Assembly: GCA_965263335.1 (NCBI GenBank)
Contig: CBDHHE010000001.1
Location: 1,364,001-1,428,000 of the forward strand
DNA length: 64,000 bases
Direction of reading: 5' to 3'
From: Thermohalobaculum sp965263335
GTDB lineage: Bacteria; Pseudomonadota; Alphaproteobacteria; Rhodobacterales; Rhodobacteraceae
How positions within the stretch are numbered: the stretch's first letter is position 1; each line of letters opens with the position of its first letter. A model generated the notes under the pieces. The model saw only the letters and a list, made by a program, of their open reading frames with translations, was not told the origin of the DNA and did not search any database. The translations under genes and the position numbers were made by a program. Positions 51,717 through 60,771 of this stretch are shown in pieces.

Positions 51717-52435
51717 CCACGGACGTCGATCCGATGACGGTGCCGAGCCTGCCGCCGCTGCTGTCGGGCGAGGAAGTGCCGTCGGGGACGGATCCCTTTC
51801 TCAAGGCGGTCTCGGCGGCAACGCTCGGCACGGATGCGGGACTTGTCGCCTGGGCCCGCAGGCCAGATGCGCTTGATGCGGCTGTCGTGCTGGCCCCCGA
51901 GGAGCCGCTCGAGCGCGCGATGGCCGCCGTTTTCGCGGTGGCGCTCGGACTTGGCGATGCCATCGGTGCACTCGCCCCGCCGGAGGTAGCCGTGCACTAC
52001 GTCTGGCCAGACGCGTTTCGCATCAACGGTGCTCTCTGCGGGGAACTGCGGGCCGCGGCCTCGGATGATGCGCCGGACGAAGTGCCCGACTGGCTGGTGA
52101 TCGGTGTCACCCTTCCCTTCCTGCCGCCGGATGCGGCGGCACCAGGCACCGAACCGGACCGCACCTGCCTGCTGGCCGAGGGCTGCGCAGACCTCACGCC
52201 CCCGGCCCTGCTCGAGAGCTGGTCACGCCATATGCTGGTCTGGATCAACCGGCTGCTGGACGACGGCGTGGCTCCCTTGCATGCAGCCTGGCGCGAGCGC
52301 GCCTGGCAGATCGGCGAGGCGCTTCCCGATGGGCGCGGCACGTTCATGGGCCTGGACGAGCTCGGCGGCATGCTGGTCAAGGGCGTCGACGGCACCAGCC
52401 TGCGCCCGCTCACCGAGATGCTGGAGCGGCCATGA
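51713..52435 (+). CDS. Biotin/lipoate-protein ligase-like protein (DUF4444 type)
   Basis: 240 residues from a GTG overlapping the mrp stop. The fold is that of the biotinyl/lipoyl ligase-like family: LPPLLSGEEVPSGTDPFLKAV, then ALAPPEVAVHYVWPDAFRINGALCGELR (residues 82-110) and DWLVIGVTLPFLPP. The C-terminal LDELGGMLVKGVDGTSLRPLTEML looks like DUF4444. Whether the catalytic Lys of true ligases is present is not clear; the VWPDAFRINGALCG loop lacks an obvious one. Probably cytoplasmic, working with Mrp. Confidence 0.82.
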   Translation: MTTDVDPMTVPSLPPLLSGEEVPSGTDPFLKAVSAATLGTDAGLVAWARRPDALDAAVVLAPEEPLERAMAAVFAVALGLGDAIGALAPPEVAVHYVWPDAFRINGALCGELRAAASDDAPDEVPDWLVIGVTLPFLPPDAAAPGTEPDRTCLLAEGCADLTPPALLESWSRHMLVWINRLLDDGVAPLHAAWRERAWQIGEALPDGRGTFMGLDELGGMLVKGVDGTSLRPLTEMLERP

Positions 52436-52911
52436 GGCTTGCGCGCACGCTCCGGTTCGACGACTCGGACCTCAACGTTTTCCCGATCGCGGCCGAGCCG
52501 GACGAGTGGGCGATCTCGGGTGCATTCGCCTTCTCGAACTGGACCGAGGACCAGGTAACCGGCAAGGACCGGCAGGCCTTCGCCAACGGGTGGCTCGGGC
52601 TCGAAAGTTTCGGACGCGCCACCTTTGTGGCGACCGCCGACATCACCGAAGCCGAGTATGCGGCCCAGATCGACCGGCTCGCGCAGCACTTCGTCGACCA
52701 TTGGGGCGCACCGGATGTGGCGGCCGCCCGGCCGGTGGCAGAGGCCGAACTCGCCGACATGGCCGCGATGTGCAATGATCACGACCCGAACACGCTGCTG
52801 GTCGTGCAGCGCCGGCTGGTGGATGCCGGTGTCGCCGAGACCTTCCGGACCATAAGGCCTCAGGACGCAGACCTGGACATCGTCGCCGTGCACGGAACGC
52901 TGGATGAATGA
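52432..52911 (+). CDS. DUF6505-family protein
   Basis: 159 residues: MRLARTLRFDDSDLNVFPIAAEPDEWAISGAFAFSNW at the N-terminus and FANGWLGLESFGRATFVA in the middle, recalled as DUF6505. The ATG overlaps the preceding stop as ATGA, so DUF6494, mrp, the ligase-like gene and this gene are one coupled unit. Cytoplasmic, with no catalytic motif visible. Function unknown. Confidence 0.8.
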   Translation: MRLARTLRFDDSDLNVFPIAAEPDEWAISGAFAFSNWTEDQVTGKDRQAFANGWLGLESFGRATFVATADITEAEYAAQIDRLAQHFVDHWGAPDVAAARPVAEAELADMAAMCNDHDPNTLLVVQRRLVDAGVAETFRTIRPQDADLDIVAVHGTLDE

Positions 52912-53099
52912 TGCGTCGCGTCCGCGAAAGCGCATAACGATCTGATCTGGAATGAAAACCCGCTTCTGGGTTATGCTCTCTGAGACGACGCAATCCCGAT
53001 GCGCTTTGACCCCGTGTCGAGGCTGTGTTGCTGCCCGAGCGTCGACTGAGAAACGCCCGCTGCTGTAGCGTCGATCGCGAAACTTGACCGGAGGAGTGA

Positions 53100-53504
53100 A
53101 TGGCCACTGCACGTCTGATCAGCGACGAGGAAGCAGGCCCGGACGTCCGGGCCGTCTTCGATGACATCCGTGCCACGCGCGGCACGGACTTCGTCAACAA
53201 TGTCTGGCGCGCTTTGGCGTGGGATCCCCCGCTGCTGAAGCGCACATGGGAGCATGTCAAGGCGGTGATGACCCAGCCGGGCGAGATCGATCCGTTGACC
53301 CGCGAGATGATCTACATCGCGGTCTCCACGGCGAACGGCTGCGAGTACTGCGTGCACTCGCACACCGCCAGTGCCCGCGCGAAGGGCATGACCGAGGCGC
53401 AACATGCCGAGCTGTTGTCGATCATCACGCTGGCCGCATCGACAAATGCGCTGGCAACGGCATTGCAGGTGCCTGTGGATCCGGAGTTCCTGCTCGAGGA
53501 TTGA
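53100..53504 (+). CDS. Carboxymuconolactone decarboxylase / AhpD-like protein
   Basis: A 134-residue all-helical protein with the AhpD-type redox motif CEYCVHSH (CxxCxxxH, residues about 81-88). That points to peroxidase or alkylhydroperoxidase-like thiol chemistry rather than true decarboxylation. Other family marks are LKRTWEHVKAVM and PLTREMIYIAVSTANG. Start supported by GGAGGAG 5 bases upstream. It stands alone, 188 bases after the DUF6505 gene; that gap shows no feature I recognise. Confidence 0.9.
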   Translation: MATARLISDEEAGPDVRAVFDDIRATRGTDFVNNVWRALAWDPPLLKRTWEHVKAVMTQPGEIDPLTREMIYIAVSTANGCEYCVHSHTASARAKGMTEAQHAELLSIITLAASTNALATALQVPVDPEFLLED

Positions 53505-53568
53505 GTTATCCATTTCTCAACCCGTCCGTGCGACCTCTCTCGCATCCAGAACGGTGAGAGTTTTGACC

Positions 53569-53940
53569 ATGCGTCTGTGCTTCGGGCTTATCTTGTTGGT
53601 CTTGGTGACGGGCTGTCGTGCCCCCTACTCAAGCGAGTATGCGGATATGGCGATCTCGCACGATGAGTTGCCGCCGATCGGAACGACCTCGGAGGCGCTT
53701 GCCACGTGGTTCAACCAGCAGGGCTACGTTCCGGGCACCACCGTGGTGCAGGCCACCGCTGAACTGACGCGTCGCCCGGGAGAGCCTCTGGTCTACGCCC
53801 TGCCCGCGGACAAGCAGCGTTGGCTCACACAACACCGCACCGTCCGCCACGTCTGCTTCACCACCAAGACCGTGTACTACCGCGTTGACGCTCAAGGCGC
53901 ATTGCTGCAGGCGATTCCGACCAAACGCAGCCAATGCTGA
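53569..53940 (+). CDS. Small putative lipoprotein of unknown function
   Basis: 123 residues. MRLCFGLILLVLVTGC is a lipoprotein signal peptide with lipobox VTGC. The mature part (about 107 residues) contains two further Cys (VCFTTK and the C-terminal SQC) and no motif I recognise. The start is the ATG nearest the signal; the longer open frame upstream is not protein-like. It ends convergent with secA. An envelope location is predicted. Confidence 0.72.
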   Translation: MRLCFGLILLVLVTGCRAPYSSEYADMAISHDELPPIGTTSEALATWFNQQGYVPGTTVVQATAELTRRPGEPLVYALPADKQRWLTQHRTVRHVCFTTKTVYYRVDAQGALLQAIPTKRSQC

Positions 53941-53956
53941 CCTGACGCCGCTGCGT

Positions 53957-53971
53957 GCTCGGGACCCGAGC
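53957..53971. terminator. Palindrome between the convergent lipoprotein and secA genes
   Basis: GCTCGGG, A, CCCGAGC in the 77-base convergent gap. The arms are perfect but the loop is too short to fold fully and there is no T-run, so function as a terminator is uncertain. Confidence 0.35.
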
Positions 53972-54017
53972 GGCCAGCATCAGACCCCAGCCAAGGCCAG
54001 CCACGCCCCTGACGTCG

Positions 54018-56795
54018 TCACTCCATACGCCCGTGGCAGTGCTTGTACTTGCGCCCCGATCCGCACGGACATTGCTGATTGCGACCGACCTTGCCCCAGG
54101 TCTTGGGATCTTTCGGATCGATTTCCATGGTCGCCGTTTCCGCCTCGGCGGGCTCAGGTCCCATCGCTGATATACTCTCAGGCACGGCCGCGCCAACGCC
54201 TGCAAGTGCTGCGGCGCCCACATCGGCCGCACGCTGAGCCTCTTCGGCGCGGCGGCGAAACTCGGCCTCTTGCTCTGCCATGCGGCGCTGGTGCTCCGCC
54301 ATCTCTTCCTCGGTCATCGGACGCAGCCGGCCCAACTGGCGGGTCACGTCCTGGCGGAGCTGACTGAGCAGACCCTCGAACAGTTGGAATGCCTCTGACT
54401 TGTACTCGTTCAGCGGATCGCGCTGAGCGTAACCGCGCAGACCAATCACCGACCGCAGATGATCGAGCATGATCAGATGCTCGCGCCAGTGATGATCGAG
54501 AATCTGCAGAAGCAGGCTCTTCTCGATGTGGCGCATCTGATCCGCCCCGATCTTCTCCTCTTTCTCGGCGAAGCTCCGGTCCGTGGCATCGTAGAGCCGG
54601 TCGCGGATCACATCGTCGTCGACACCCTCCTCGTTGGCCCAGTCCTTGATCGGCAGCGCCTCGCCCAGGGCCTGCTCGGCCGCCTCCTCGAGCTCTTCGG
54701 TCTGCCATTGATCCGCATAGGCGCGCTTGGGGATGTGGGTGGTGATCAGATCATCGATCACCTGATGGCGCATATCGCGGATCGACTGTTCGAGGTCCTC
54801 TGCCTCCATGAACTCGCGGCGCTGCTCGAAGATCGCCTTGCGCTGGTCGTTCATGACATCGTCGAACTTCAGGAGGTTCTTGCGGATATCGAAGTTGCGC
54901 GCCTCGACCTTGCCCTGCGCTTTCTCGATCGCCTTGTTGACCCAGGGGTGGACGATCGCCTCCCCTTCCTCGAGGCCCAGACGCTGAAGCATGCCATCGA
55001 TCCGGTCCGAGCCGAAAATGCGCATCAGGTCGTCCTGCAGCGACAGGAAGAACGAGGAGCGGCCCGGATCGCCCTGCCGGCCCGAGCGTCCGCGAAGCTG
55101 ATTGTCGATCCGTCGGCTTTCGTGGCGCTCGGTGGCGACGACCCAGAGGCCGCCTGCGTCGATCGCCTCGCGCTTGGCCGTCGCAACCTCCGCCTCGATC
55201 CGCTCCGTGATCCGGGCACGCTCGGACTCGTCCTCGACGCCCTCGGTCTCGGCAGCGACGCGCATCTCGGCATTGCCGCCGAGTTTGATGTCGGTCCCGC
55301 GACCGGCCATGTTGGTGGCGATCGTCACCGCCCCCGGCACACCGGCCTGAGCAATGATCTGCGCTTCCTGTTCGTGGTAGCGGGCGTTCAGAACCTGGTG
55401 GCGGATCTGAAGCCGCTTGAGCTCGTCCGAAAGCATCTCGGATTTCTCGATCGAGGTCGTGCCGACGAGGATCGGCTGTCCGCGCCCCTGCCCGTCCTTG
55501 ATCGCCTCGACGATGGCGTTCATTTTCTCGCCGGCGGTTCTGTAGACCTGATCGTCCTCGTCAACCCGCGCGACAGCGACGTTCGTCGGAACTTCGACCA
55601 CGTCTAGCTGGTAGATGTCCATGAACTCACCCGCCTCGGTGAGCGCCGTGCCGGTCATGCCGGCAAGCTTGTCGTACAGGCGGAAGTAGTTCTGGAAGGT
55701 CACCGAGGCCATGGTGACGTTCTCGGGCTGGATGTCGACCCGCTCCTTGGCCTCGAGCGCCTGGTGCAGCCCGTCCCCGTAGCGCCGTCCTTCCATCATG
55801 CGGCCGGTGAACTCATCGATGATCACGACCTTGTTGCTCTTCACGATGTAGTCGCGGTCGCGCTGGAACAGCTTGTGGGCGCGCAGGGCCTGGTTGACAT
55901 GGTGGACGTGGCTGACATTCGAGGGATCGTAGAGGCTCGCGCCTTCTTCAAGAATGCCGGCCTCCTGCATCAGGCGTTCGACTTCCTCGTTGCCTTCTTC
56001 AGTCAGCGTGACCGTCCGCTGCTTCTCGTCCATCTCGTAGTGGTCTTCCGACAGCGACGGGATGAGGCCGTCGATCGATGTATACATCTCGGTCTGGTCC
56101 TGCACCGGGCCCGAGATGATCAGAGGCGTGCGCGCTTCGTCGACGAGAATGGAGTCGACCTCATCCACGATCGCATAGCGATGGCGGCGCTGCACCATGT
56201 CCGCCAGACCGTACTTCATGTTGTCGCGAAGATAGTCGAAGCCGAGTTCGTTGTTCGTGGCATAGGTCACATCGCAGGCATAGGCCGCGCGACGCGCATC
56301 ATCATCGATGCCGGGCACGATCACGCCCACGGTCATCCCGAGGAAGTTGTAGACCGCCCCCATCCACTCGGCGTCGCGGCGGGCGAGATAGTCGTTCACG
56401 GTGACGACGTGCACGCCGTTGCCTTCGAGCGCGTTCAGATAGACCGGCATGGTGGCGACGAGGGTTTTGCCCTCGCCCGTCTTCATCTCCGCGATCGAGC
56501 CCTGGTGCAGCACAAGCCCGCCGATGATCTGCACATCGAAGGGGCGCATGCCGAGCGAGCGCTTCGATGCCTCGCGCACCGCCGCGAAGGCTTCGGGCAG
56601 CAAATCGTCCAGCGTCTCACCCTGGTCCAGCCGCCCCCGAAACTCGGCGGTCTTGGCGCGGATTTCCTCGTCGGTGAGTGCGTTGAACGATGCCTCGAGC
56701 GCATTGACCTGCTCGACGACTTTCGTCGCTGTCTTTATCTTGCGGTCATTCGTTGATCCGAAGACCTTCCTGGCAATCGAGCCAAAGCCCAGCAT
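54018..56795 (-). CDS. secA: Preprotein translocase ATPase SecA
   Basis: 925 residues from MLGFGSIARKVFGSTNDRK, preceded by AGGAGAAG; 17 upstream codons are unsupported. The DEAD-like motor has MKTGEGKTLVATMPVYLNAL (Walker A near residue 110), VDEVDSILVDEARTPLIISGP (Walker B and family signature) and GMTGTALTEAGEF. The C-terminus carries the zinc-binding SecB/lipid-contact motif CPCGSGRKYKHCHG. It drives Sec-dependent export, including that of TpsA and TpsB here. Divergent from the parvulin gene. Confidence 0.98.
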   Translation of the reverse strand: MLGFGSIARKVFGSTNDRKIKTATKVVEQVNALEASFNALTDEEIRAKTAEFRGRLDQGETLDDLLPEAFAAVREASKRSLGMRPFDVQIIGGLVLHQGSIAEMKTGEGKTLVATMPVYLNALEGNGVHVVTVNDYLARRDAEWMGAVYNFLGMTVGVIVPGIDDDARRAAYACDVTYATNNELGFDYLRDNMKYGLADMVQRRHRYAIVDEVDSILVDEARTPLIISGPVQDQTEMYTSIDGLIPSLSEDHYEMDEKQRTVTLTEEGNEEVERLMQEAGILEEGASLYDPSNVSHVHHVNQALRAHKLFQRDRDYIVKSNKVVIIDEFTGRMMEGRRYGDGLHQALEAKERVDIQPENVTMASVTFQNYFRLYDKLAGMTGTALTEAGEFMDIYQLDVVEVPTNVAVARVDEDDQVYRTAGEKMNAIVEAIKDGQGRGQPILVGTTSIEKSEMLSDELKRLQIRHQVLNARYHEQEAQIIAQAGVPGAVTIATNMAGRGTDIKLGGNAEMRVAAETEGVEDESERARITERIEAEVATAKREAIDAGGLWVVATERHESRRIDNQLRGRSGRQGDPGRSSFFLSLQDDLMRIFGSDRIDGMLQRLGLEEGEAIVHPWVNKAIEKAQGKVEARNFDIRKNLLKFDDVMNDQRKAIFEQRREFMEAEDLEQSIRDMRHQVIDDLITTHIPKRAYADQWQTEELEEAAEQALGEALPIKDWANEEGVDDDVIRDRLYDATDRSFAEKEEKIGADQMRHIEKSLLLQILDHHWREHLIMLDHLRSVIGLRGYAQRDPLNEYKSEAFQLFEGLLSQLRQDVTRQLGRLRPMTEEEMAEHQRRMAEQEAEFRRRAEEAQRAADVGAAALAGVGAAVPESISAMGPEPAEAETATMEIDPKDPKTWGKVGRNQQCPCGSGRKYKHCHGRME

Positions 56796-56935
56796 GTGGC
56801 GACTTCTCCTTTGACCGCGGCAGGGGCACTGCGTCGCAACGCACACCTCTGGGGTTCACCGGCCCGCGCGCCGGGCATTAATTATTGCGCTCGATGCTTG
56901 TCGCCACCCTTGGCAGGCCGTAAGTGTGTCGCGAG

Positions 56936-56951
56936 CGCCGAACGTTCGGCG
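56936..56951. promoter_or_regulatory. 16-base perfect palindrome between secA and the isomerase gene
   Basis: CGCCGAACGTTCGGCG lies in the 226-base divergent spacer, 86 bases upstream of the isomerase start and 141 bases from the secA start. Perfect dyad symmetry and its placement suggest an operator. Confidence 0.45.
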
Positions 56952-57021
56952 TGAGATGTATTAAGGGCGGTTGGGGCTGTCAACGCATTGCCCGCCCGAA
57001 GGACCAGCCAGGAGAGAGACC

Positions 57022-57939
57022 TTGCCAGCACGTGATGCCCTCAAACACGCCCTGCTCTGTGCGGGTCTCGCCGCATTTGCTGTGGCGCCTGCGGCGTTTG
57101 CGCAGACCGCCTCCGAGAACGAAAGCACGGAAAGCGCTGCACAAGAGCCAGAGGTTGAACTTTCTCCCGATATTGTGATGGCGACGGTGAATGGCAAGGA
57201 TATCACGCTCGGCGCCCTGATTGCGCTGCGCAGGGAGTTGCCCGAACAGTATCAGCAATTGCCCGACGAGTTGCTGACCACAGGTCTTCTGGAGCAGCTC
57301 ATCGATCAGCACTTGCTTGCCAAGGCGGCGATTGACGCGGGCCTGGACAAGAAGCCGGCCGTGTCGATCGCCATCGAGAACCAGACCAACGCCGTGCTCG
57401 CCGACAGCTTCATGCGCAGCGAGCTCGTCAAGAAGGTCACCGAGGAGGGCGTCGAGGCGGCCTATCAGGAACAGTATGTGAACGGCGATGCCATCGAGGA
57501 GGTGCGCGCCGGACACATCCTCGTGGACAGCGAGGAGAAGGCCGCGGACCTCAAGCGCCAGCTCGATGAAGGTGCGGATTTTGCCGAGCTTGCGGCCGAA
57601 CACGGAACGGATGGCACCAAGGATCGCGGCGGAGATCTTGGCTGGTTCGTGCACGAACAGATGGTGCCGGCCTTTGCAGACGCGGCGTTCGCGATGAAGG
57701 AAGGCGAGATCTCCGCCCCCGTGCAGAGCGACTTCGGCTGGCACATCATCAAGCTCGAGGGTCGACGCGACAAACCAGCCCCGGCCCTGGCGGAAGTGCG
57801 CGAGCAGATCATCGCCGAAATGACCCGTGAAGCCACCGGCGCTCTGGTGGAGCAACTGCGGGGCGAAGCCGAGGTCTCGCGCACCGAAACCGGGGTGCCA
57901 GCGGCAGCGATCCGCGCGGACGATCTGCTCAACGACTGA
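57022..57939 (+). CDS. Periplasmic parvulin-type peptidylprolyl isomerase
   Basis: 305 residues from a TTG start with AGGAGAGAG 6 bases upstream; earlier in-frame starts lack a ribosome-binding site. The signal peptide ends near APAAFAQ. A SurA-like N-terminal helical region (residues about 45-150, NGKDITLGALIALRRELPEQY) precedes the PpiC domain: RAGHILVDSEEKAADLKRQL, then AAEHGTDGTKDRGGDLGWF, then FGWHIIKLEGRR. It assists folding of exported, especially outer-membrane, proteins. It heads the argJ-mutT operon and is divergent from secA. Confidence 0.92.
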   Translation: MPARDALKHALLCAGLAAFAVAPAAFAQTASENESTESAAQEPEVELSPDIVMATVNGKDITLGALIALRRELPEQYQQLPDELLTTGLLEQLIDQHLLAKAAIDAGLDKKPAVSIAIENQTNAVLADSFMRSELVKKVTEEGVEAAYQEQYVNGDAIEEVRAGHILVDSEEKAADLKRQLDEGADFAELAAEHGTDGTKDRGGDLGWFVHEQMVPAFADAAFAMKEGEISAPVQSDFGWHIIKLEGRRDKPAPALAEVREQIIAEMTREATGALVEQLRGEAEVSRTETGVPAAAIRADDLLND

Positions 57940-57960
57940 CGCGGCGACTGGGGGAAGAGC

Positions 57961-59316
57961 ATGGGCGAGACGTCCGGTGACACCGCAGCTCTGCGTGCAG
58001 AGCTGGCGGAGAAGGAGCGCGCGAAGGCGGCACTCGATGTGGAGATCGGCAAGCTGCGATCGGCGCTCGGGGAGGCGGAGGTTTCTCCGTTCGCACCCGC
58101 AAGCTTCCCGGACATCGGCCCGATCTCGGGGGTGCGGTTCAGCGCCGTATCCGCTGGCGTGCGCTACACGACCGGCCGCGTCGATGTGATGCTGGCAGAG
58201 ATTGCCCCCGGCTCGGTGATGGCAGGGACCTTCACGCGATCGTCCACGCGCGCTGCACCCGTCCTGTGGTGCGAAGAGCGCATCGCCTCGGGGACCGATC
58301 CGTCTGCTCCGCTGGGCATTCTGGTCAATGCCGGCAATGCCAATGCGTTCACCGGCACGAACGGTCACGAGGCCGTTCAGGCAGCGCTCGGCGCAGCAGC
58401 CGAGGTTCTGGACGCACCAGTCGGCAACATGTTCATGGCCTCGACCGGCGTGATCGGGGAACCCCTGCCCCATGAGCGTATCACCGCGAAACTGGGAGAG
58501 CTTTCGGCCGGGCTCTCGCCCGACCATGTCGAGGATGCCGCCCGCGCGATCATGACGACCGACACCTTTCCCAAAGGCGCCGCAGCGCGTGCCGAGATGG
58601 ACGGCGTGCCAGTCCGGATCGCGGGCTTTGCAAAAGGCTCGGGCATGATCGCGCCGGACATGGCCACGATGCTGGTGTTCGTCTTCACAGATGCCGCCAT
58701 CAGCCAGCCTGTCCTGCAGCAAGTCGTCACCGAGCTGACGGACCGGACGTTCAACTGCATCACGGTCGACAGCGACACATCGACCTCGGACACGCTTCTG
58801 GTCGCGGCCACGGGCCAGGCCGAAATGGATCCCGTCACGACAGCCGACGATCCGCGTCTTGTGCCCTTCCGGGTGGCCCTCGAGGCCGTGATGCGCGATC
58901 TCGCGATCCTCGTGGTGAAGGATGGCGAGGGCGCGTCGAAGTTCGCGGCAATCACCGTCAACGGCGCCGAGAACGATGTCGCGGCGCGGCGCATCGGGCT
59001 CGCCATTGCGAACTCGCCCCTGGTCAAGACCGCGCTTGCGGGCGAAGACCCCAACTGGGGCCGGATCGTCATGGCGGTGGGAAAGTCCGGCGAAAAGGCC
59101 GACCGCGACCAGCTCTCGATCACCTTCGGCGACAGTGTTGTGGCCGAGAACGGCTGGGTGTCACCCACCTACAGCGAAGACGTCGGGGCCGCCTACATGC
59201 GCCGGAGCGAGCTGGAGATCGGCGTGGATGTGGGTGTCGGTCAGGGCACGGCGACCGTGTGGACCTGTGATCTGACCCATGGCTACATCTCCATCAACGC
59301 GGACTATCGCTCTTGA
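57961..59316 (+). CDS. argJ: Bifunctional ornithine acetyltransferase/N-acetylglutamate synthase ArgJ
   Basis: 451 residues, arginine biosynthesis. It self-cleaves at the conserved KGSGMIAPDMATML site, with Thr236 becoming the beta-chain nucleophile. Also visible are LVNAGNANAFTG and MASTGVIGEPLP. The C-terminal LTHGYISINADYRS is typical. Residues 1-40 form an unusual predicted coiled coil (AALRAELAEKERAKAALDVEIGKLRSAL) ahead of the normal ArgJ start near SPFAPASFPDI. It lies 21 bases after the isomerase gene; mutT overlaps its stop. Confidence 0.95.
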   Translation: MGETSGDTAALRAELAEKERAKAALDVEIGKLRSALGEAEVSPFAPASFPDIGPISGVRFSAVSAGVRYTTGRVDVMLAEIAPGSVMAGTFTRSSTRAAPVLWCEERIASGTDPSAPLGILVNAGNANAFTGTNGHEAVQAALGAAAEVLDAPVGNMFMASTGVIGEPLPHERITAKLGELSAGLSPDHVEDAARAIMTTDTFPKGAAARAEMDGVPVRIAGFAKGSGMIAPDMATMLVFVFTDAAISQPVLQQVVTELTDRTFNCITVDSDTSTSDTLLVAATGQAEMDPVTTADDPRLVPFRVALEAVMRDLAILVVKDGEGASKFAAITVNGAENDVAARRIGLAIANSPLVKTALAGEDPNWGRIVMAVGKSGEKADRDQLSITFGDSVVAENGWVSPTYSEDVGAAYMRRSELEIGVDVGVGQGTATVWTCDLTHGYISINADYRS

Positions 59317-59711
59317 AGATCGTGCTTGTCGCGGCCGTCGCACTGATCGACCGGGACGGGCGGGTCTTGCTGGCGCAGCGCCCGGAGGGCAAATCGATGG
59401 CGGGCCTCTGGGAGTTTCCCGGCGGCAAGGTCGAACCCGGCGAGACACCGGAGGACTGTCTGCTCCGGGAACTTCACGAGGAACTCGGCATCGACACGTG
59501 GGAAAGCTGTCTTGCGCCGCTCACATTCGCCAGCCACAGCTACCCGGACTTTCACTTGCTCATGCCGCTCTATGCCTGCCGCAAATGGGAGGGCATCGTG
59601 ACAGGCCGCGAGGGCCAGCGCCTCGCATGGACGACAAAGTCGAAGATCCGTGACTATCCGATGCCCCCTGCCGATATCCCGCTGATCCCGATCCTGCAGG
59701 ACTGGCTCTGA
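59313..59711 (+). CDS. mutT: MutT-type 8-oxo-dGTP diphosphatase (Nudix)
   Basis: 132 residues from a TTG overlapping the argJ stop (TTGA). The Nudix box GGKVEPGETPEDCLLRELHEELGI (about residues 38-61) is complete, preceded by MAGLWEFP as in MutT. It cleans oxidised guanine nucleotides from the pool. Its position after argJ is common in alphaproteobacteria. Confidence 0.94.
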   Translation: MKIVLVAAVALIDRDGRVLLAQRPEGKSMAGLWEFPGGKVEPGETPEDCLLRELHEELGIDTWESCLAPLTFASHSYPDFHLLMPLYACRKWEGIVTGREGQRLAWTTKSKIRDYPMPPADIPLIPILQDWL

Positions 59712-59714
59712 ACG

Positions 59715-60746
59715 ATGCGCAGCGACCGCCAGATCACGATTGTCGGCTGCCACGCGGAGGGCGAGGTCGGCGATGTCATCACGGGCGGCGTGGGCGCACC
59801 ACCCGGCGACACGCTTTGGGCACAGTCACGCTGGATTGCCCGTGACGGCGAACTGCGGGACCTTGTGCTGAACGAGCCGCGCGGCGGTGTCTTCAGGCAC
59901 ATCAACCTGCTCGTGCCGCCGAAGAATCCGCAGGCGGATGCTGCGTTCATCATCATGGAGCCGGAAGACACGCCGCCGATGTCTGGCTCGAATTCCATGT
60001 GTGTCGCCACCGTGCTCCTCGAAACCGGCATCCTCCCGATGCAGGAGCCCGAGACAGTGATCCGGCTCGAAGCCCCGGCAGGTCTGGTGGAGGTGCGGGC
60101 CACCTGTGCCCGAGGCCGGGTTGAGCGGGTCGCAGTTCACAACGTCCCGAGCTTTGCCGACCGGCTGGATGTGGCGGTCGAGGTCGAGGGTCTCGGCACG
60201 GTCTCGCTCGACACGGCCTATGGCGGGGACAGCTTTGCGATTTGCGACGCGCAGACGCTCGGCTTCGCGCTGACACCGGACGAGGCACGGGATCTGGCCG
60301 AAACAGGCATGCGGATCAGGCGCGCCGCCAACGAGCAGATCGGTTTTCGCCATCCTGACAATGCCGAGTGGAGCCACATATCTTTCTGCCAGTTCGCGGC
60401 ACCGGTCCAGTGGGAGGATGGCGTTCTGACGGGACGCAACGCCGTGGCCATACTTCCGGGCAAGATTGACAGATCACCCTGCGGAACCGGTTGCTCGGCA
60501 CGCATGGCTGTCCTTCACGCCCGCGGTCAGCTTCAGGTGGGCGACGCCTTCACCGGCCATTCGATCCTCGGGTCGACATTCCATTGCCGTGTGGAAACCG
60601 AGACCGCGGTGGCGGGGCGACCAGCGATTGTCCCCAGCATCTCGGGACGGGCCTGGCTGACCGGGACGCGCCAGCTTTGGCGCGATCCCGAAGACCCCTG
60701 GCCGCTGGGGTACCGGCTTGCCGACACGTGGCCGGACCTGAGGTAA
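59715..60746 (+). CDS. Proline-racemase-superfamily enzyme with Ser/Cys active pair
   Basis: 343 residues. The first catalytic site reads PPMSGSNSMCVATVLLETG, with Ser90 where classical proline racemase has Cys. The second is DRSPCGTGCSARMA with Cys256. Ser/Cys members of this superfamily include hydroxyproline epimerases and trans-3-hydroxyproline dehydratases, so the substrate is probably a hydroxyproline; which one cannot be told. It starts 3 bases after mutT and is convergent with mfd, 25 bases away. No other hydroxyproline catabolic gene is nearby. Confidence 0.88.
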   Translation: MRSDRQITIVGCHAEGEVGDVITGGVGAPPGDTLWAQSRWIARDGELRDLVLNEPRGGVFRHINLLVPPKNPQADAAFIIMEPEDTPPMSGSNSMCVATVLLETGILPMQEPETVIRLEAPAGLVEVRATCARGRVERVAVHNVPSFADRLDVAVEVEGLGTVSLDTAYGGDSFAICDAQTLGFALTPDEARDLAETGMRIRRAANEQIGFRHPDNAEWSHISFCQFAAPVQWEDGVLTGRNAVAILPGKIDRSPCGTGCSARMAVLHARGQLQVGDAFTGHSILGSTFHCRVETETAVAGRPAIVPSISGRAWLTGTRQLWRDPEDPWPLGYRLADTWPDLR

Positions 60747-60771
60747 CCGCCGCGCAGACCTGCCACACGGA

